DNA of 34,306 nt, taken from assembly GCA_020722215.1 (NCBI GenBank), contig DYLG01000009.1, positions 1-34,306 of the forward strand. Reading direction: 5' to 3'. This stretch comes from Desulfomonile tiedjei (GTDB taxonomy: Bacteria; Desulfobacterota; Desulfomonilia; Desulfomonilales; Desulfomonilaceae). The position numbers were made by a program, and so were the translations under genes. Below the pieces are notes generated by a model. The model searched no databases and was not told where the DNA came from. It saw nothing but the letters and a program-made list of their open reading frames with translations. Position 1 is the stretch's first letter; the number at the start of each line of letters is the position of its first letter. This document shows positions 8,819 to 16,004 of the stretch, piece after piece.

Positions 8819-9209
8819 GGTGACTCCGATATCAAGGCAGATGCGAACCGATCCAAAATATCATGCCAAACCAGCAAACACAAGGGTGGAAAAGACTTCG
8901 GGGAAGGTGGTTGGTGGAAATTTCTCTATTTGGCTCTCAAGAATTTCTGCGGTGTGAACGCGGACGCTTATCCTGATCGGTTACGACACCCGGCGAAAGC
9001 GCTTGGATGGTAGGATCGGCATCTTGCCGGTCATTGGACAGGGAACCGCGAGGGGGACCTATACTGCCGTAACCGTAGGGTGCGGCGGCCCGCTTGAAGA
9101 ATTAAGGGCGACCGGCCGGTCACCCCTATCACTGCCCCGAGGCAAGAGTGGGCGCTCGGGTTATTTCGTCGCGGGGCCAGAGTCTCGCGCACTCGACAGG
9201 CGCGTCCCT
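8819..9209. other. Gene-free stretch with dispersed repeat copy
   Basis: No coding region is convincing here. From 8819 to about 9000 I see nothing. At 9013-9032 there is a short hairpin-type motif ('gatcggcatcttgccggtc') of the kind often scattered between genes. From 9104 a copy of the composite palindromic repeat begins and reaches to about 9192, near the end of the following minus-strand gene. Confidence 0.6.
9104..9192. repeat. Composite dispersed repeat, copy 2 (degenerate)
   Basis: Positions 9104-9129 match the palindrome at 3189-3216 with a few changes (core 'GGGCGACCGGCCGGTC' intact). The tail 'ggttatttcgtcgcggggc' near 9158-9176 resembles the tail of the copy at 15894. It ends 18 nt before the stop of the Cys-rich protein gene, the same placement as the other two copies. 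Confidence 0.65.
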
Positions 9210-9704
9210 TTACTGCCTCACCTTGCGCACTTTCCGGGCAGGCGGTTTACATTGTTCCTGAACAACAAACCATTGGGGCAGCATCACTGGCCTGGTGACT
9301 GTACGAGGCTCCGGCTCTACGGATGGGACAGGCACAGGGAGCACGGCCGGGGTCGGGCATTCCTTAACGTCGGGCCTGCACGAGGGCTGAGGATAGCACT
9401 GAATGCAAGGCCCTGCACCTTCCGCGCACCCCACCGGAGTCTCCGTTACGAGAATCGGCTGCCTCTGACCTCTTGGAACGGGCAACGGAAATGTGGTCAC
9501 AACCCTCTTGGCCCCCACACACTTTGTCTCTATGCACGGAACCAGTTTTTGGGTGTACGTGATACAGGAACACGGATCGGGCTTGATAAAGAAGGTGTAC
9601 TGGCCGGTCATGGCCAGCATGTCTTCGCCCACTGCGAGGGCCGAGGTTGCGAATATCAGGCAGGCGAGGCCGGCCCAGCCAATCCGGAGAACTATCCTAC
9701 GCAT
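9210..9704 (-). CDS. Exported cysteine-rich protein, unknown function
   Basis: A 164-residue protein with a clear signal peptide (RR-containing basic start, hydrophobic core 'GWAGLACLIFATSALA', likely cut after 'ALA'). The mature part has about ten cysteines in two clusters: 'PCSCITYTQKLVPCIETKC' and, after a Val/Pro-rich linker, five more between 'GCAEGAGPC' and 'KECP'. A Pro/Val-rich stretch and a basic C-terminus ('PPARKVRKVRQ') follow. I do not recognise a family. The even number of cysteines suggests disulfides in the periplasm or outside the cell. It has a strong ribosome site (GGAGGA) and the best sigma-70 promoter in the window (9729-9757), so it is probably well expressed. It is divergent from another small exported Cys-containing protein. 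Confidence 0.75.
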   Translation of the reverse strand: MRRIVLRIGWAGLACLIFATSALAVGEDMLAMTGQYTFFIKPDPCSCITYTQKLVPCIETKCVGAKRVVTTFPLPVPRGQRQPILVTETPVGCAEGAGPCIQCYPQPSCRPDVKECPTPAVLPVPVPSVEPEPRTVTRPVMLPQWFVVQEQCKPPARKVRKVRQ

Positions 9705-9728
9705 GACATTCCTCCAATATAATAATTT

Positions 9729-9757
9729 ATTATAACAGGTTAGCCAGGTTTTATCAA
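9729..9757 (-). promoter_or_regulatory. Sigma-70 type promoter for the exported Cys-rich protein
   Basis: On the minus strand, TTGATA (complement of 9752-9757) and a perfect TATAAT (complement of 9729-9734) are separated by 17 nt. The predicted transcript start near 9722 leaves a leader of under 20 nt before the ATG at 9704. Confidence 0.65.
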
Positions 9758-9848
9758 CAAGTTTATCAATCGCGGGATTTCCAGGAGTTGCACACCAATG
9801 GACGACTGTGATATGGTGGGCCCTGATCGAAACCGAAAGGGCTGACGC

Positions 9849-10130
9849 ATGCGGCTACCGAGAAACGCTATTCTGTTGCTGCTGGGGCTAATGATCTTGG
9901 GCGCGGCAATGGCCGCTTGGGGTGGCCAGGTCTGGACGAAATGTCACATCACCTGTCGGTGTCTTCAAGACAACCAGGTGGGAAATTTCAAATTCGTCCT
10001 CCCGTTGGACGTGACACACGACATCGGGTTCCAGGCGGACAAGGTCTGCAAAGTTCAGGGTCATCGCGTGTGCCTCGAGGGCTGCAACAGCTACAAGTTC
10101 TCTTATACGTATCAGGTTACGAGTCCGTGA
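9849..10130 (+). CDS. Small exported cysteine-containing protein, unknown
   Basis: A 93-residue protein with a signal peptide (core 'AILLLLGLMILGAAMAA', cut likely near 'AWGG'). The mature domain of about 70 residues has six cysteines: a 'CHITCRC' cluster at its start and 'VCK', 'VCLEGC' near its end, with beta-rich sequence between. The pattern suggests three disulfides or a metal site. AAGGG seven nt before the ATG serves as ribosome site. It is divergent from the larger Cys-rich exported protein (start codons 144 nt apart), and the shared control region suggests related roles. I do not recognise the family. Confidence 0.7.
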   Translation: MRLPRNAILLLLGLMILGAAMAAWGGQVWTKCHITCRCLQDNQVGNFKFVLPLDVTHDIGFQADKVCKVQGHRVCLEGCNSYKFSYTYQVTSP

Positions 10131-10200
10131 ACCGGTAGGACTTCTCCACTTAATGGTGAAGCGCTGCCTTGCCGTTGGGCTCGCGGCCGGAGCGCGTATT

Positions 10201-10371
10201 CTATTCCGATCTCCCCCCTATGAGAATCAGGATTGCTGCGATCAGGAGGAGGCCTGCCCCCCACATGGCTTCCGTGGTCCCACCATTCAAGTGGAGCAGT
10301 ACCAGGGACCCGGCGGCCGCCAGCAGTATTAGTGCCGCGAACCAGTTGCTGTAGAGAATCTTCCTTATCAT
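10201..10371 (-). CDS. Two-helix membrane peptide (56 residues)
   Basis: A 56-residue peptide starting 'MIRKILYSNW' with two hydrophobic segments ('FAALILLAAAGSLVLL' and 'GAGLLLIAAILILIGG') joined by a short 'HLNGGTTEAMW' loop, and a charged end 'RSE'. It is a helical-hairpin membrane protein by appearance; no function can be assigned. It begins 34 nt after the stop of the TPR gene on the same strand and is probably cotranscribed. The open frame extends upstream into the TPR gene, but the ATG at 10371 gives a sensible membrane-protein start. The ribosome site is weak. Confidence 0.6.
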   Translation of the reverse strand: MIRKILYSNWFAALILLAAAGSLVLLHLNGGTTEAMWGAGLLLIAAILILIGGRSE

Positions 10372-10405
10372 GGAGAGCCATTGCCCGTCGCCGGGGATGC
10401 CGGGA

Positions 10406-12649
10406 TCATTTCGCCGGCGCAGAGGATTCGATCTCTCTGGATTTCCGGAGCTCCTGAAGATATCGCAGGTAATCGTGCCTCTTGAGCGCGGCAATTGCTT
10501 CGCTCAGAGACTCCTCGGCCTGTGCTTTCTCCCCCGCAGACTCCAGCAACCGCGCTCTTGCGGCCAAAAGACAGGCGGCAGAGCGCGCATAGTAGTCTGA
10601 GGCTGCAAAGGCCATGCCTGCTTCCTCGCAGAGTCTTCCCATTTTCAATAGAGCCTGGACTTCGGACTGTACATCCCTTTTCATCCTGGCTTGCCACAGA
10701 GAACCCAGCGCTTCGCGGGCGGCCTGGTAATCCAGACCTGCCTTCCCCGCGACTTGTCCGGCTTTCTTTTCCACTGATTTCTTGAGAGTCCCTTGGCGAG
10801 CGTCGTCCAATAGGGCCAGACAGTGGGCGTAATCTTCGAGGGCTTCCAACGGCTTCCCCAGCTTGGCTCTAGTATCACCGGCCATCAACAGCACCTTTTC
10901 CATCCCCAGTGTCAGTCCGCGCTCTTCGCGATATCGCAGCGCCACGACCAGAGATTGGAGCGCCTTCTTGTGGTTGTTGGCTCGTTGGTATTTCTCCGCA
11001 AGCCCTTCGAGAACGGGGATCATTTGTTCCTGCTCTCCCTTGGCCCTTAGATCGCGCAAGAGAGAAAGACATTGGTCAATGCTCTTCTCCGCTATGCGAG
11101 GTCGGTCTGCCCAAAGGACTTCACGACGAGACTGAGGCGCTGTTTGATGGTCTTGCGGCTCGCGGTCAACAGACGCAGGCTTGATTCGAACCACGGTCTG
11201 CGCGGCCGGGGACACCGGCTTCTTCTTTGGGGAGCCGACCAATTCCCGGGGACCACTGCCTTCTTGGGACAGGTTCTCGGGGGCTGCCGAGGGCGGGGCT
11301 TTCTTGAGCTTCTGCGCACGTGGGACCTCTGCAGGCCGCCTGCTCCGACCGACGCTTCTCGAATTGCCCAGGCCTGTGATCGCTTGAGCCAATTTGTCAT
11401 CACCTGCGCCGGCCGCTGCGTTAACCGCCTCCTTGTAAATCGCCAAGGCTTCCTTTTGCCGGCCGGCTTTTCTGTGGGCCCCAGCCAGCTCTACCAAGGC
11501 CAGGATGGCTCCTTCCGAGGACTTCGCCTTCTGAAAAAGCTCCACTGCCTGCTTGAAGCAATGCTCAGCCTTGAGATAATCTCCCAGTAACAGATGGACA
11601 CGGGCTATTTCAACGAAGCTCCAGGCCATACCGTAGGAATTACGGTTCCTTCGGGCTAGTTGAAGAGCATCTTCAAATCCGATCAGGGCCTTGCTGAAAT
11701 CGGAAGCGGCCAGAAATTTCCTCCCCTGACGGTAAATCCGTGCCGCGTCCTTCGCGAATCGTTCCAGAGCCACGGATCGGACCTTGTCGTCAAGAGCCCC
11801 CAGCGATTCCGGCCGGGCGCCGGGCGGTTGGGAAGTCTCGCCGGAGCTGAGACTCCCAGCATTGCTGCCCCAGACCAGACGGACCGGTTTCTCACCTGAA
11901 GACCCAGGAGGGGCTTCCCTTTTCCCGGAGGCCCGCGGCGTTTCCGTGGCAACGTGCCTTGCCGCCGGATGTTGGCGGGTCTTGTCGAAAGGTTGCATGC
12001 TCCGTCCAAGGGTCTTTTCCAGTGCAGCAATCCGTTCCTCAATCCTTGCGACCGTCTTCCTGTCTTTGACAATCTCCTGCGCGAGCTGGTACATCTGAAG
12101 GGCCTTGTCCTTTTCTCCCGTCAATTCCAGGGCTTCGGCCAAATAGAGGAAGGAACGCACATCAAGGGGCTTGCAGGAAATAGCTTGTCGGAAATCGGCG
12201 ATGGCCTCTTTGTATCGACCCATTCGGGCATGCGCGAGGCCACGATTCGTGTAGATTGTTCCTTTTGGGCCGGACCCTCGCAGGGCATCGTCAAAATCCG
12301 CGATAGCCTTATCGTATTGGCCGGATTCAGCGTAGGCCAGCGCCCGATTGTTCAGTGCGCCTACGAAATCGGGATCTATTGCCAGGGCGGCCGTATAATC
12401 TTCGATGGCGCGATCAAGTTTTCCCGCCCTCCGGAAAGCCACCCCCCGATCGTTGAAGTAGCGAACGTCCGGAGGCCCCAGTTCGATCGCCTTTGAAATA
12501 AGCTCGATAGCCTGTTCGACATTCCCGGCACGCAGAGCCTTGAGGCCCTCTTCGTGCAAGTCCCGGGCTCCGGCCGCCCAGGCAGTTCCCGAGACCATAA
12601 GCCCAACCGCGAACATGCAACTCAAGATTGTTATTCTTGCAGGCCTCAT
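10406..12649 (-). CDS. Large exported tetratricopeptide-repeat protein
   Basis: A 747-residue protein with a signal peptide ('ITILSCMFAVGLMVSGTAWA') and three blocks of tetratricopeptide repeats. The N-terminal block (about residues 27-200) has four to five canonical repeats, for example 'AIADFDDALR' and 'GLAHARMGRYKEAIADFRQAI'. A second block covers about 300-420 and a third about 530-735. They are joined by Pro/Ser/Lys-rich, probably disordered linkers (about 225-285 and 430-520). Such proteins scaffold envelope complexes; no enzymatic domain is visible. ATG 12649 is preceded by GAGGGGG, and a further upstream ATG (12676) would spoil the signal peptide. It follows the small exported protein gene by 52 nt, so the two and the downstream membrane peptide likely form one operon read from the 13.02-kb promoter. 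Confidence 0.85.
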   Translation of the reverse strand: MRPARITILSCMFAVGLMVSGTAWAAGARDLHEEGLKALRAGNVEQAIELISKAIELGPPDVRYFNDRGVAFRRAGKLDRAIEDYTAALAIDPDFVGALNNRALAYAESGQYDKAIADFDDALRGSGPKGTIYTNRGLAHARMGRYKEAIADFRQAISCKPLDVRSFLYLAEALELTGEKDKALQMYQLAQEIVKDRKTVARIEERIAALEKTLGRSMQPFDKTRQHPAARHVATETPRASGKREAPPGSSGEKPVRLVWGSNAGSLSSGETSQPPGARPESLGALDDKVRSVALERFAKDAARIYRQGRKFLAASDFSKALIGFEDALQLARRNRNSYGMAWSFVEIARVHLLLGDYLKAEHCFKQAVELFQKAKSSEGAILALVELAGAHRKAGRQKEALAIYKEAVNAAAGAGDDKLAQAITGLGNSRSVGRSRRPAEVPRAQKLKKAPPSAAPENLSQEGSGPRELVGSPKKKPVSPAAQTVVRIKPASVDREPQDHQTAPQSRREVLWADRPRIAEKSIDQCLSLLRDLRAKGEQEQMIPVLEGLAEKYQRANNHKKALQSLVVALRYREERGLTLGMEKVLLMAGDTRAKLGKPLEALEDYAHCLALLDDARQGTLKKSVEKKAGQVAGKAGLDYQAAREALGSLWQARMKRDVQSEVQALLKMGRLCEEAGMAFAASDYYARSAACLLAARARLLESAGEKAQAEESLSEAIAALKRHDYLRYLQELRKSREIESSAPAK

Positions 12650-12701
12650 TACGGCCCCCTCGGACATCTCGAACATTGAGTCGGTTCCGCGAATTGCCTC
12701 T

Positions 12702-12971
12702 TCAGGGAGTCTTCTTCTCCACGACGCCGAACTGACTGAGAATATCCTTTACCAGTGCCGCGGCAGCGTCGAGGTACTCGGGATACTTCTGCACAGCCGC
12801 AGCTTGTTGGAGCGCATCGGAGAGGCTCCTACACGAGGCATCCGTGTAGGGCGACCTGGGACCTGGAGCCGCGTCCGGGCTGTAGCGTTGGTAACCGGCA
12901 GCCATGACGAGCCCGTTTGCCGCGACCAGTACCGCCAGGATCATCGGGGCCAACCGCATACAGTATCTCAT
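12702..12971 (-). CDS. Small exported protein, unknown
   Basis: An 89-residue protein with an N-terminal signal peptide or anchor ('LAPMILAVLVAANGLVMAAG') followed by a short Pro/Tyr-rich stretch and an amphipathic helical half ('SLSDALQQAAAVQKYPEYLDAA'). The single mature cysteine (in 'DASCRSL') is not in a lipobox. ATG 12971 is preceded by GGAGGT with a 5-nt spacer; an ATG 18 nt further upstream lacks a site. It is the first gene of the TPR operon and sits just after a strong extended -10 promoter. No family is recognised; a partner of the TPR scaffold is the obvious guess. Confidence 0.7.
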   Translation of the reverse strand: MRYCMRLAPMILAVLVAANGLVMAAGYQRYSPDAAPGPRSPYTDASCRSLSDALQQAAAVQKYPEYLDAAAALVKDILSQFGVVEKKTP

Positions 12972-13018
12972 AAGGGACCTCCGAAGCATTTGGGCAATAT
13001 GTCGAGTTCATTGTTATA

Positions 13019-13027
13019 ATTATAGCA
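13019..13027 (-). promoter_or_regulatory. Extended -10 promoter for the TPR operon
   Basis: On the minus strand the sequence TGC-TATAAT (complement of 13019-13027) is a full extended -10 element. The upstream -35 zone is T-rich but poor. Transcription would start near 13012, giving a leader of about 40 nt before the ATG at 12971. Confidence 0.5.
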
Positions 13028-13145
13028 TAACTTATTGAAAAAAGAAAAGCCATTGTGGGGCTGGCGTTAGGGCATCTCGTTGATGATGGCTGGATGGGGC
13101 TTGCAGGGATATTGCTCCCGAAATGGCATCCGGATCTCCGGGTGG

Positions 13146-13174
13146 GTAGGGGCGAACACTAACGCCCGCCCCTA
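13146..13174. repeat. Palindromic intergenic repeat (GTAGGGGCG family)
   Basis: GTAGGGGCG at 13146 and CGCCCCTA ending at 13174 form the arms of a hairpin with a different loop ('aacactaacgcc'). It belongs to the same arm family as 3189, 9104, 15894, 19345 and 27154. It lies between the start of the small exported protein gene and the end of the dehydrogenase gene. Confidence 0.7.
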
Positions 13175-13256
13175 AAGGAGAATATCAATAGTATTCGTGG
13201 ACGGTCACTTGCCGTGTTTTTCACTTTGTCCGACAGCAACTCGCCATGGCCGTTTC

Positions 13257-14375
13257 TCAGAAATCCGGCGTGAGCACGATGCGCTTGAGCAATGTGCCGC
13301 GGTGCGCTTCGTCGAAGGCCTGGGCGATTTTGGACATGGGTCGCTTTTCCAGGAGGGGGTCGATCTGCATCTTGCCCGACTGCACCATATCCAGGACCTT
13401 GGGATAATACTTGGGCAAGCATCCCCACGTTCCGATGATTTCGCCGTCAAAAGCCATGAGCCGGGAGATCATGTAAGAGTTCTTGGTCATGCCGAAGCCG
13501 ACCACGACCAACTTGCCGATGAATCCCAGAAGGCCCAGGGCCGTGTCCTGCATGGCGCCTACGCCTGTGCACTCGAAGATCTTCCAACCCACGTTATGCT
13601 TTGCTCCGGCCGCCTTGGCCATGCCCCTGAACTCGTCCTGAACAGCCTTGAAATCCTTGTCCTTGGTATTGATGACGTAATCCACGCCCATTTCGAGCGC
13701 CCTCTTGAGCTTGTCCTCATTGCGGCCAAGGCCTATAACCGGCTTCGCCCCAAAGGCTTTTGCGACCTGGCCCATGTATACGCCGACTCCGCCGGTAACT
13801 CCCGTGATGATTACAGGATCGCCTGCCTGGAGATCAGCCCTTATGGCCGCCTGGTACGGAGTGGTCACTGCGTCGGCTATGACCGCGTAGTTTGCAAGAG
13901 GCCTTCCCTTGAGGTCCTCGATTACGCAAAGATCTTCCGCGGGTACTGGAATGTGGCTGGAGAAGCCTCCGTAAATGCCGAGTGAATTGCCGGGCATTTT
14001 CTGAGCCAGGCAGCGATTGCCGCGGCCTTTGGCGCAGATGTCGCACTTGTTGCAGGGCATCACGGCCGGGACGATCACGTTCTTGCCCACCCATGACTCT
14101 GCTCCGGGTCCGGCTGCCACAACGGTTCCGGCTATTTCGTGACCCAGGGTGAGCGGAGGTTTGGTCACGGTCGGAACTCCGTCGTAGAAATAAGACATGT
14201 CCGTGTGACAAACACCGCAACCTGCGATTTCAACCAGCACTTCGCCCGCTGCCAGTTCGGGCACGGGGACCTCGGTTTTCTGAAGTACGCCCGGCGCGAC
14301 TACTTTCTTGGTCTCCGGGTCAAAAGCGGGGCCTTTTGCCATCTGCCATGTTTGAATTTTGTCCGGAACGCCCAT
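13257..14375 (-). CDS. had: 6-hydroxycyclohex-1-ene-1-carboxyl-CoA dehydrogenase-like enzyme
   Basis: A 372-residue zinc-type medium-chain dehydrogenase. Catalytic zinc ligands are visible as C56/H57 in 'GCGVCHTD' and H79-E80 in 'GHE', the structural zinc site as C108, C111, C114 and C122, and the nucleotide fold as 'ITGVTGGVGVYMGQ'. Characteristic stretches ('GAESWVGKNVIVPAV', 'AQKMPGN', 'VADAVTTPYQA'-like, 'GWKIFECTG', 'MAFDGEIIGTWGCLP') match what I know of Had, which oxidises 6-hydroxycyclohex-1-ene-1-carboxyl-CoA with NAD in anaerobic benzoyl-CoA degradation. No hydratase (Dch), ring hydrolase (Oah) or benzoyl-CoA reductase genes are nearby, so a related alcohol substrate is possible. 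AGGAGGT six nt before the ATG makes the start certain. Confidence 0.8.
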   Translation of the reverse strand: MGVPDKIQTWQMAKGPAFDPETKKVVAPGVLQKTEVPVPELAAGEVLVEIAGCGVCHTDMSYFYDGVPTVTKPPLTLGHEIAGTVVAAGPGAESWVGKNVIVPAVMPCNKCDICAKGRGNRCLAQKMPGNSLGIYGGFSSHIPVPAEDLCVIEDLKGRPLANYAVIADAVTTPYQAAIRADLQAGDPVIITGVTGGVGVYMGQVAKAFGAKPVIGLGRNEDKLKRALEMGVDYVINTKDKDFKAVQDEFRGMAKAAGAKHNVGWKIFECTGVGAMQDTALGLLGFIGKLVVVGFGMTKNSYMISRLMAFDGEIIGTWGCLPKYYPKVLDMVQSGKMQIDPLLEKRPMSKIAQAFDEAHRGTLLKRIVLTPDF

Positions 14376-14644
14376 TGGTTTACCTCCTGTTAATGGCGAC
14401 GCGGATCGCCAAGGTTTTCGTCCGAATGAATCAGCAATACGAGCGGTTCTTATACTCCCGCCGTGCAGAGGAATCGGACATTTCTTTCGTTAACGGCTAC
14501 AAATGGCTTGAGCGACTAACGCGCTATGATAATTTACGATATTCGCCTACGCGAGCGCCGCGTGTCAAGGGAAATAAGGGCGTGGAAATTCAGCGGGGAG
14601 AAACCTTGTTGCAAAACGCGGCCTTCGGCCCCAACCGAAACCGG

Positions 14645-14735
14645 AGAACCACAAAGACACCAGGACACGAAGAATTCAGGGATCGTGTCTTTTGCTGTCT
14701 TTGTGCCTTGGTAGTCGGATTCTTGTTGTGTCTTG
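14645..14735. repeat. Inverted-repeat element (ACCACAAAGACACC family)
   Basis: The left arm starts 'accacaaagacaccaggaca' at about 14646, followed by 'cgaagaattc'. The right arm, 'gtctttgtgccttggtag' ending near 14725, is its imperfect reverse complement, so the unit folds into a long hairpin. A close single arm recurs at 19505-19541. It lies in the 395-nt space between the aminotransferase end and the dehydrogenase start; the rest of that space shows nothing else I can name. Confidence 0.65.
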
Positions 14736-14770
14736 CGAATCACGCCGTTTGCGATGGCAAAGGAGCGGGC

Positions 14771-15640
14771 TCAGTAGGCTTCAAGGTAATTCCTGAAGAG
14801 ATCCATCACGAGCCTCGTCACAGGCCCTGGCTTTCCGTCCCCGATTACCGACTGGTTGATTCGAGTCACAGGGAGGACTCCCCGTGCGGTCGAAACAAGG
14901 AAGACCTCGGAGAGCGCGGAGAGTTCGTCGAGGTAAACCGGAATCTCCCGGACAGGTCCGCACGAGCGATTCCGCAGGATTTCGAGGATGACGCGGCGAG
15001 TGATGCTGTCAAGGATGTTTCCGTCCAGAGGCGGTGTGAGGACTTTGCCTTGTTTGTCCACGAAAAAGACTGTGAATGTGGATCCCTCGAGGATTCTCCT
15101 GCCGTCCTGGGGGCTCACAAAGAGCACTTCAAATGCATCGTTCCTGGGGACCACCGTCTGGTGCGCCACAATCGCGCCCACATAGTTGAGGAGCTTCACA
15201 TCAGGGCACATGCGCTGGTGAACGAAAGTGGCCAGCGCAACGCCGTTCCGATACAGTTCCTCGTCAAGCTCGACCAGTTTGTCAACTACAATGTAGAGAA
15301 ATGCCCCTTTCCCGGACTGCCTCATGGTTTCGCCTTCAAGCCCGCCGCTGAAGATGATCTCGATTCGCAGGCTGCTGTTGCCGGCTATTTCCGAATTTCT
15401 GCGGAGCACCTCGGTGAGCAGTTCCCGGAGTTCATCCGGAGAAAGAGGCGGCTGCATGAAGATCCCGGCTGCACAGTTGTACAAGCGCTCCAGATGGTCT
15501 TCCAATCTGAAAATCTTTCCGTTGACGGTGCGGCAGGCCGTGAACACACGGTATCCTCTAATAGTGCCGCCGATGTCCTCTGCAAAAGGAAATGTCAGCT
15601 CCGAGGTGGGTACGAAATGGTCTCGCTGATAAGATATAAT
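14771..15640 (-). CDS. Class IV aminotransferase with apparent ATT start
   Basis: A fold-type IV PLP enzyme (branched-chain or D-amino-acid aminotransferase, or aminodeoxychorismate lyase, group), 289 residues from the proposed start. The PLP lysine is K149 in 'PDVKLLNYVGA', and 'LEGSTFTVFFV' followed by 'TPPLDGNILDSITRRVIL' is the typical cofactor-binding half. The first ATG/GTG/TTG in frame is a GTG at 15547, which would cut off family-like N-terminal sequence ('FAEDIGGTIRGYRVF'). Upstream to the in-frame stop there is no standard start. A perfect AGGAGG at 15648-15653 sits 7 nt before ATT at 15640 (ATA follows). I therefore take ATT 15640 as the start; a sequence error (ATG to ATT) would give the same start. 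Substrate is not deducible. Confidence 0.8.
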   Translation of the reverse strand: MISYQRDHFVPTSELTFPFAEDIGGTIRGYRVFTACRTVNGKIFRLEDHLERLYNCAAGIFMQPPLSPDELRELLTEVLRRNSEIAGNSSLRIEIIFSGGLEGETMRQSGKGAFLYIVVDKLVELDEELYRNGVALATFVHQRMCPDVKLLNYVGAIVAHQTVVPRNDAFEVLFVSPQDGRRILEGSTFTVFFVDKQGKVLTPPLDGNILDSITRRVILEILRNRSCGPVREIPVYLDELSALSEVFLVSTARGVLPVTRINQSVIGDGKPGPVTRLVMDLFRNYLEAY

Positions 15641-15647
15641 GGTGGTT

Positions 15648-15653
15648 CCTCCT
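15648..15653 (-). promoter_or_regulatory. Ribosome-binding site that decides the ATT start
   Basis: AGGAGG on the minus strand, 7 nt upstream of ATT at 15640. No ATG, GTG or TTG in frame lies between it and 15547, 100 nt away. Confidence 0.75.
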
Positions 15654-15893
15654 GCCTGGGATCAGGATCCCGGGGGGATTCGGACAAACAGTCTTCTAAT
15701 AGCGCAAAATGATGGACGAAGCAATAGCCGCCTCGGTTCATAAGGGCCCGGAGGGCAACAATACGGCCAAATCAACGGATTGGATCACGCGGCGCAGTAT
15801 TGTTTCACCACCGGACACAGCGGCACGAAGAAGGGATTGATCCGGGAGCAGGTCGCAAAATAACCCCGGACTCCATTTGGTCATCGGGTACCG

Positions 15894-15992
15894 GTAGGGG
15901 CGACCGGCCAGTCGCCCCCACTTCAATCGACCGGTCACCCACTCGCGAACCCACAAAAACCCTGGGATACTTATTTCGCGGCGGGCTCTTGC
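15894..15992. repeat. Composite dispersed repeat, copy 3
   Basis: Positions 15894-15921 are the 28-bp palindrome of 3189-3216 with two changes. The tail (from 'cttcaatcgacc' through 'ctcgcgaacccacaaaaaccc' to 'cggcgggctct') parallels 3217-3281. It extends into the hairpin just downstream of the secA stop codon. Confidence 0.85.
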
Positions 15993-16000
15993 AGCCCGCC
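15980..16000 (-). terminator. Hairpin directly after secA
   Basis: GGCGGGCT (15980-15987) and AGCCCGCC (15993-16000) form a perfect 8-bp GC stem with a 5-nt loop, 4 nt beyond the secA stop codon. The sequence that follows in the direction of transcription is 'gcgaaataag', not a T-run. Termination may therefore be inefficient or factor-assisted, or the structure may protect the mRNA end. Confidence 0.5.
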
Positions 16001-16004
16001 TTGC

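Noticed and set aside
9788-9817. Possible plus-strand promoter (TTGCAC and TATGGT, 18 nt apart) for the small exported protein
   Set aside because: The -35 match is too poor to claim; a promoter must exist in this gap but I cannot fix its position.
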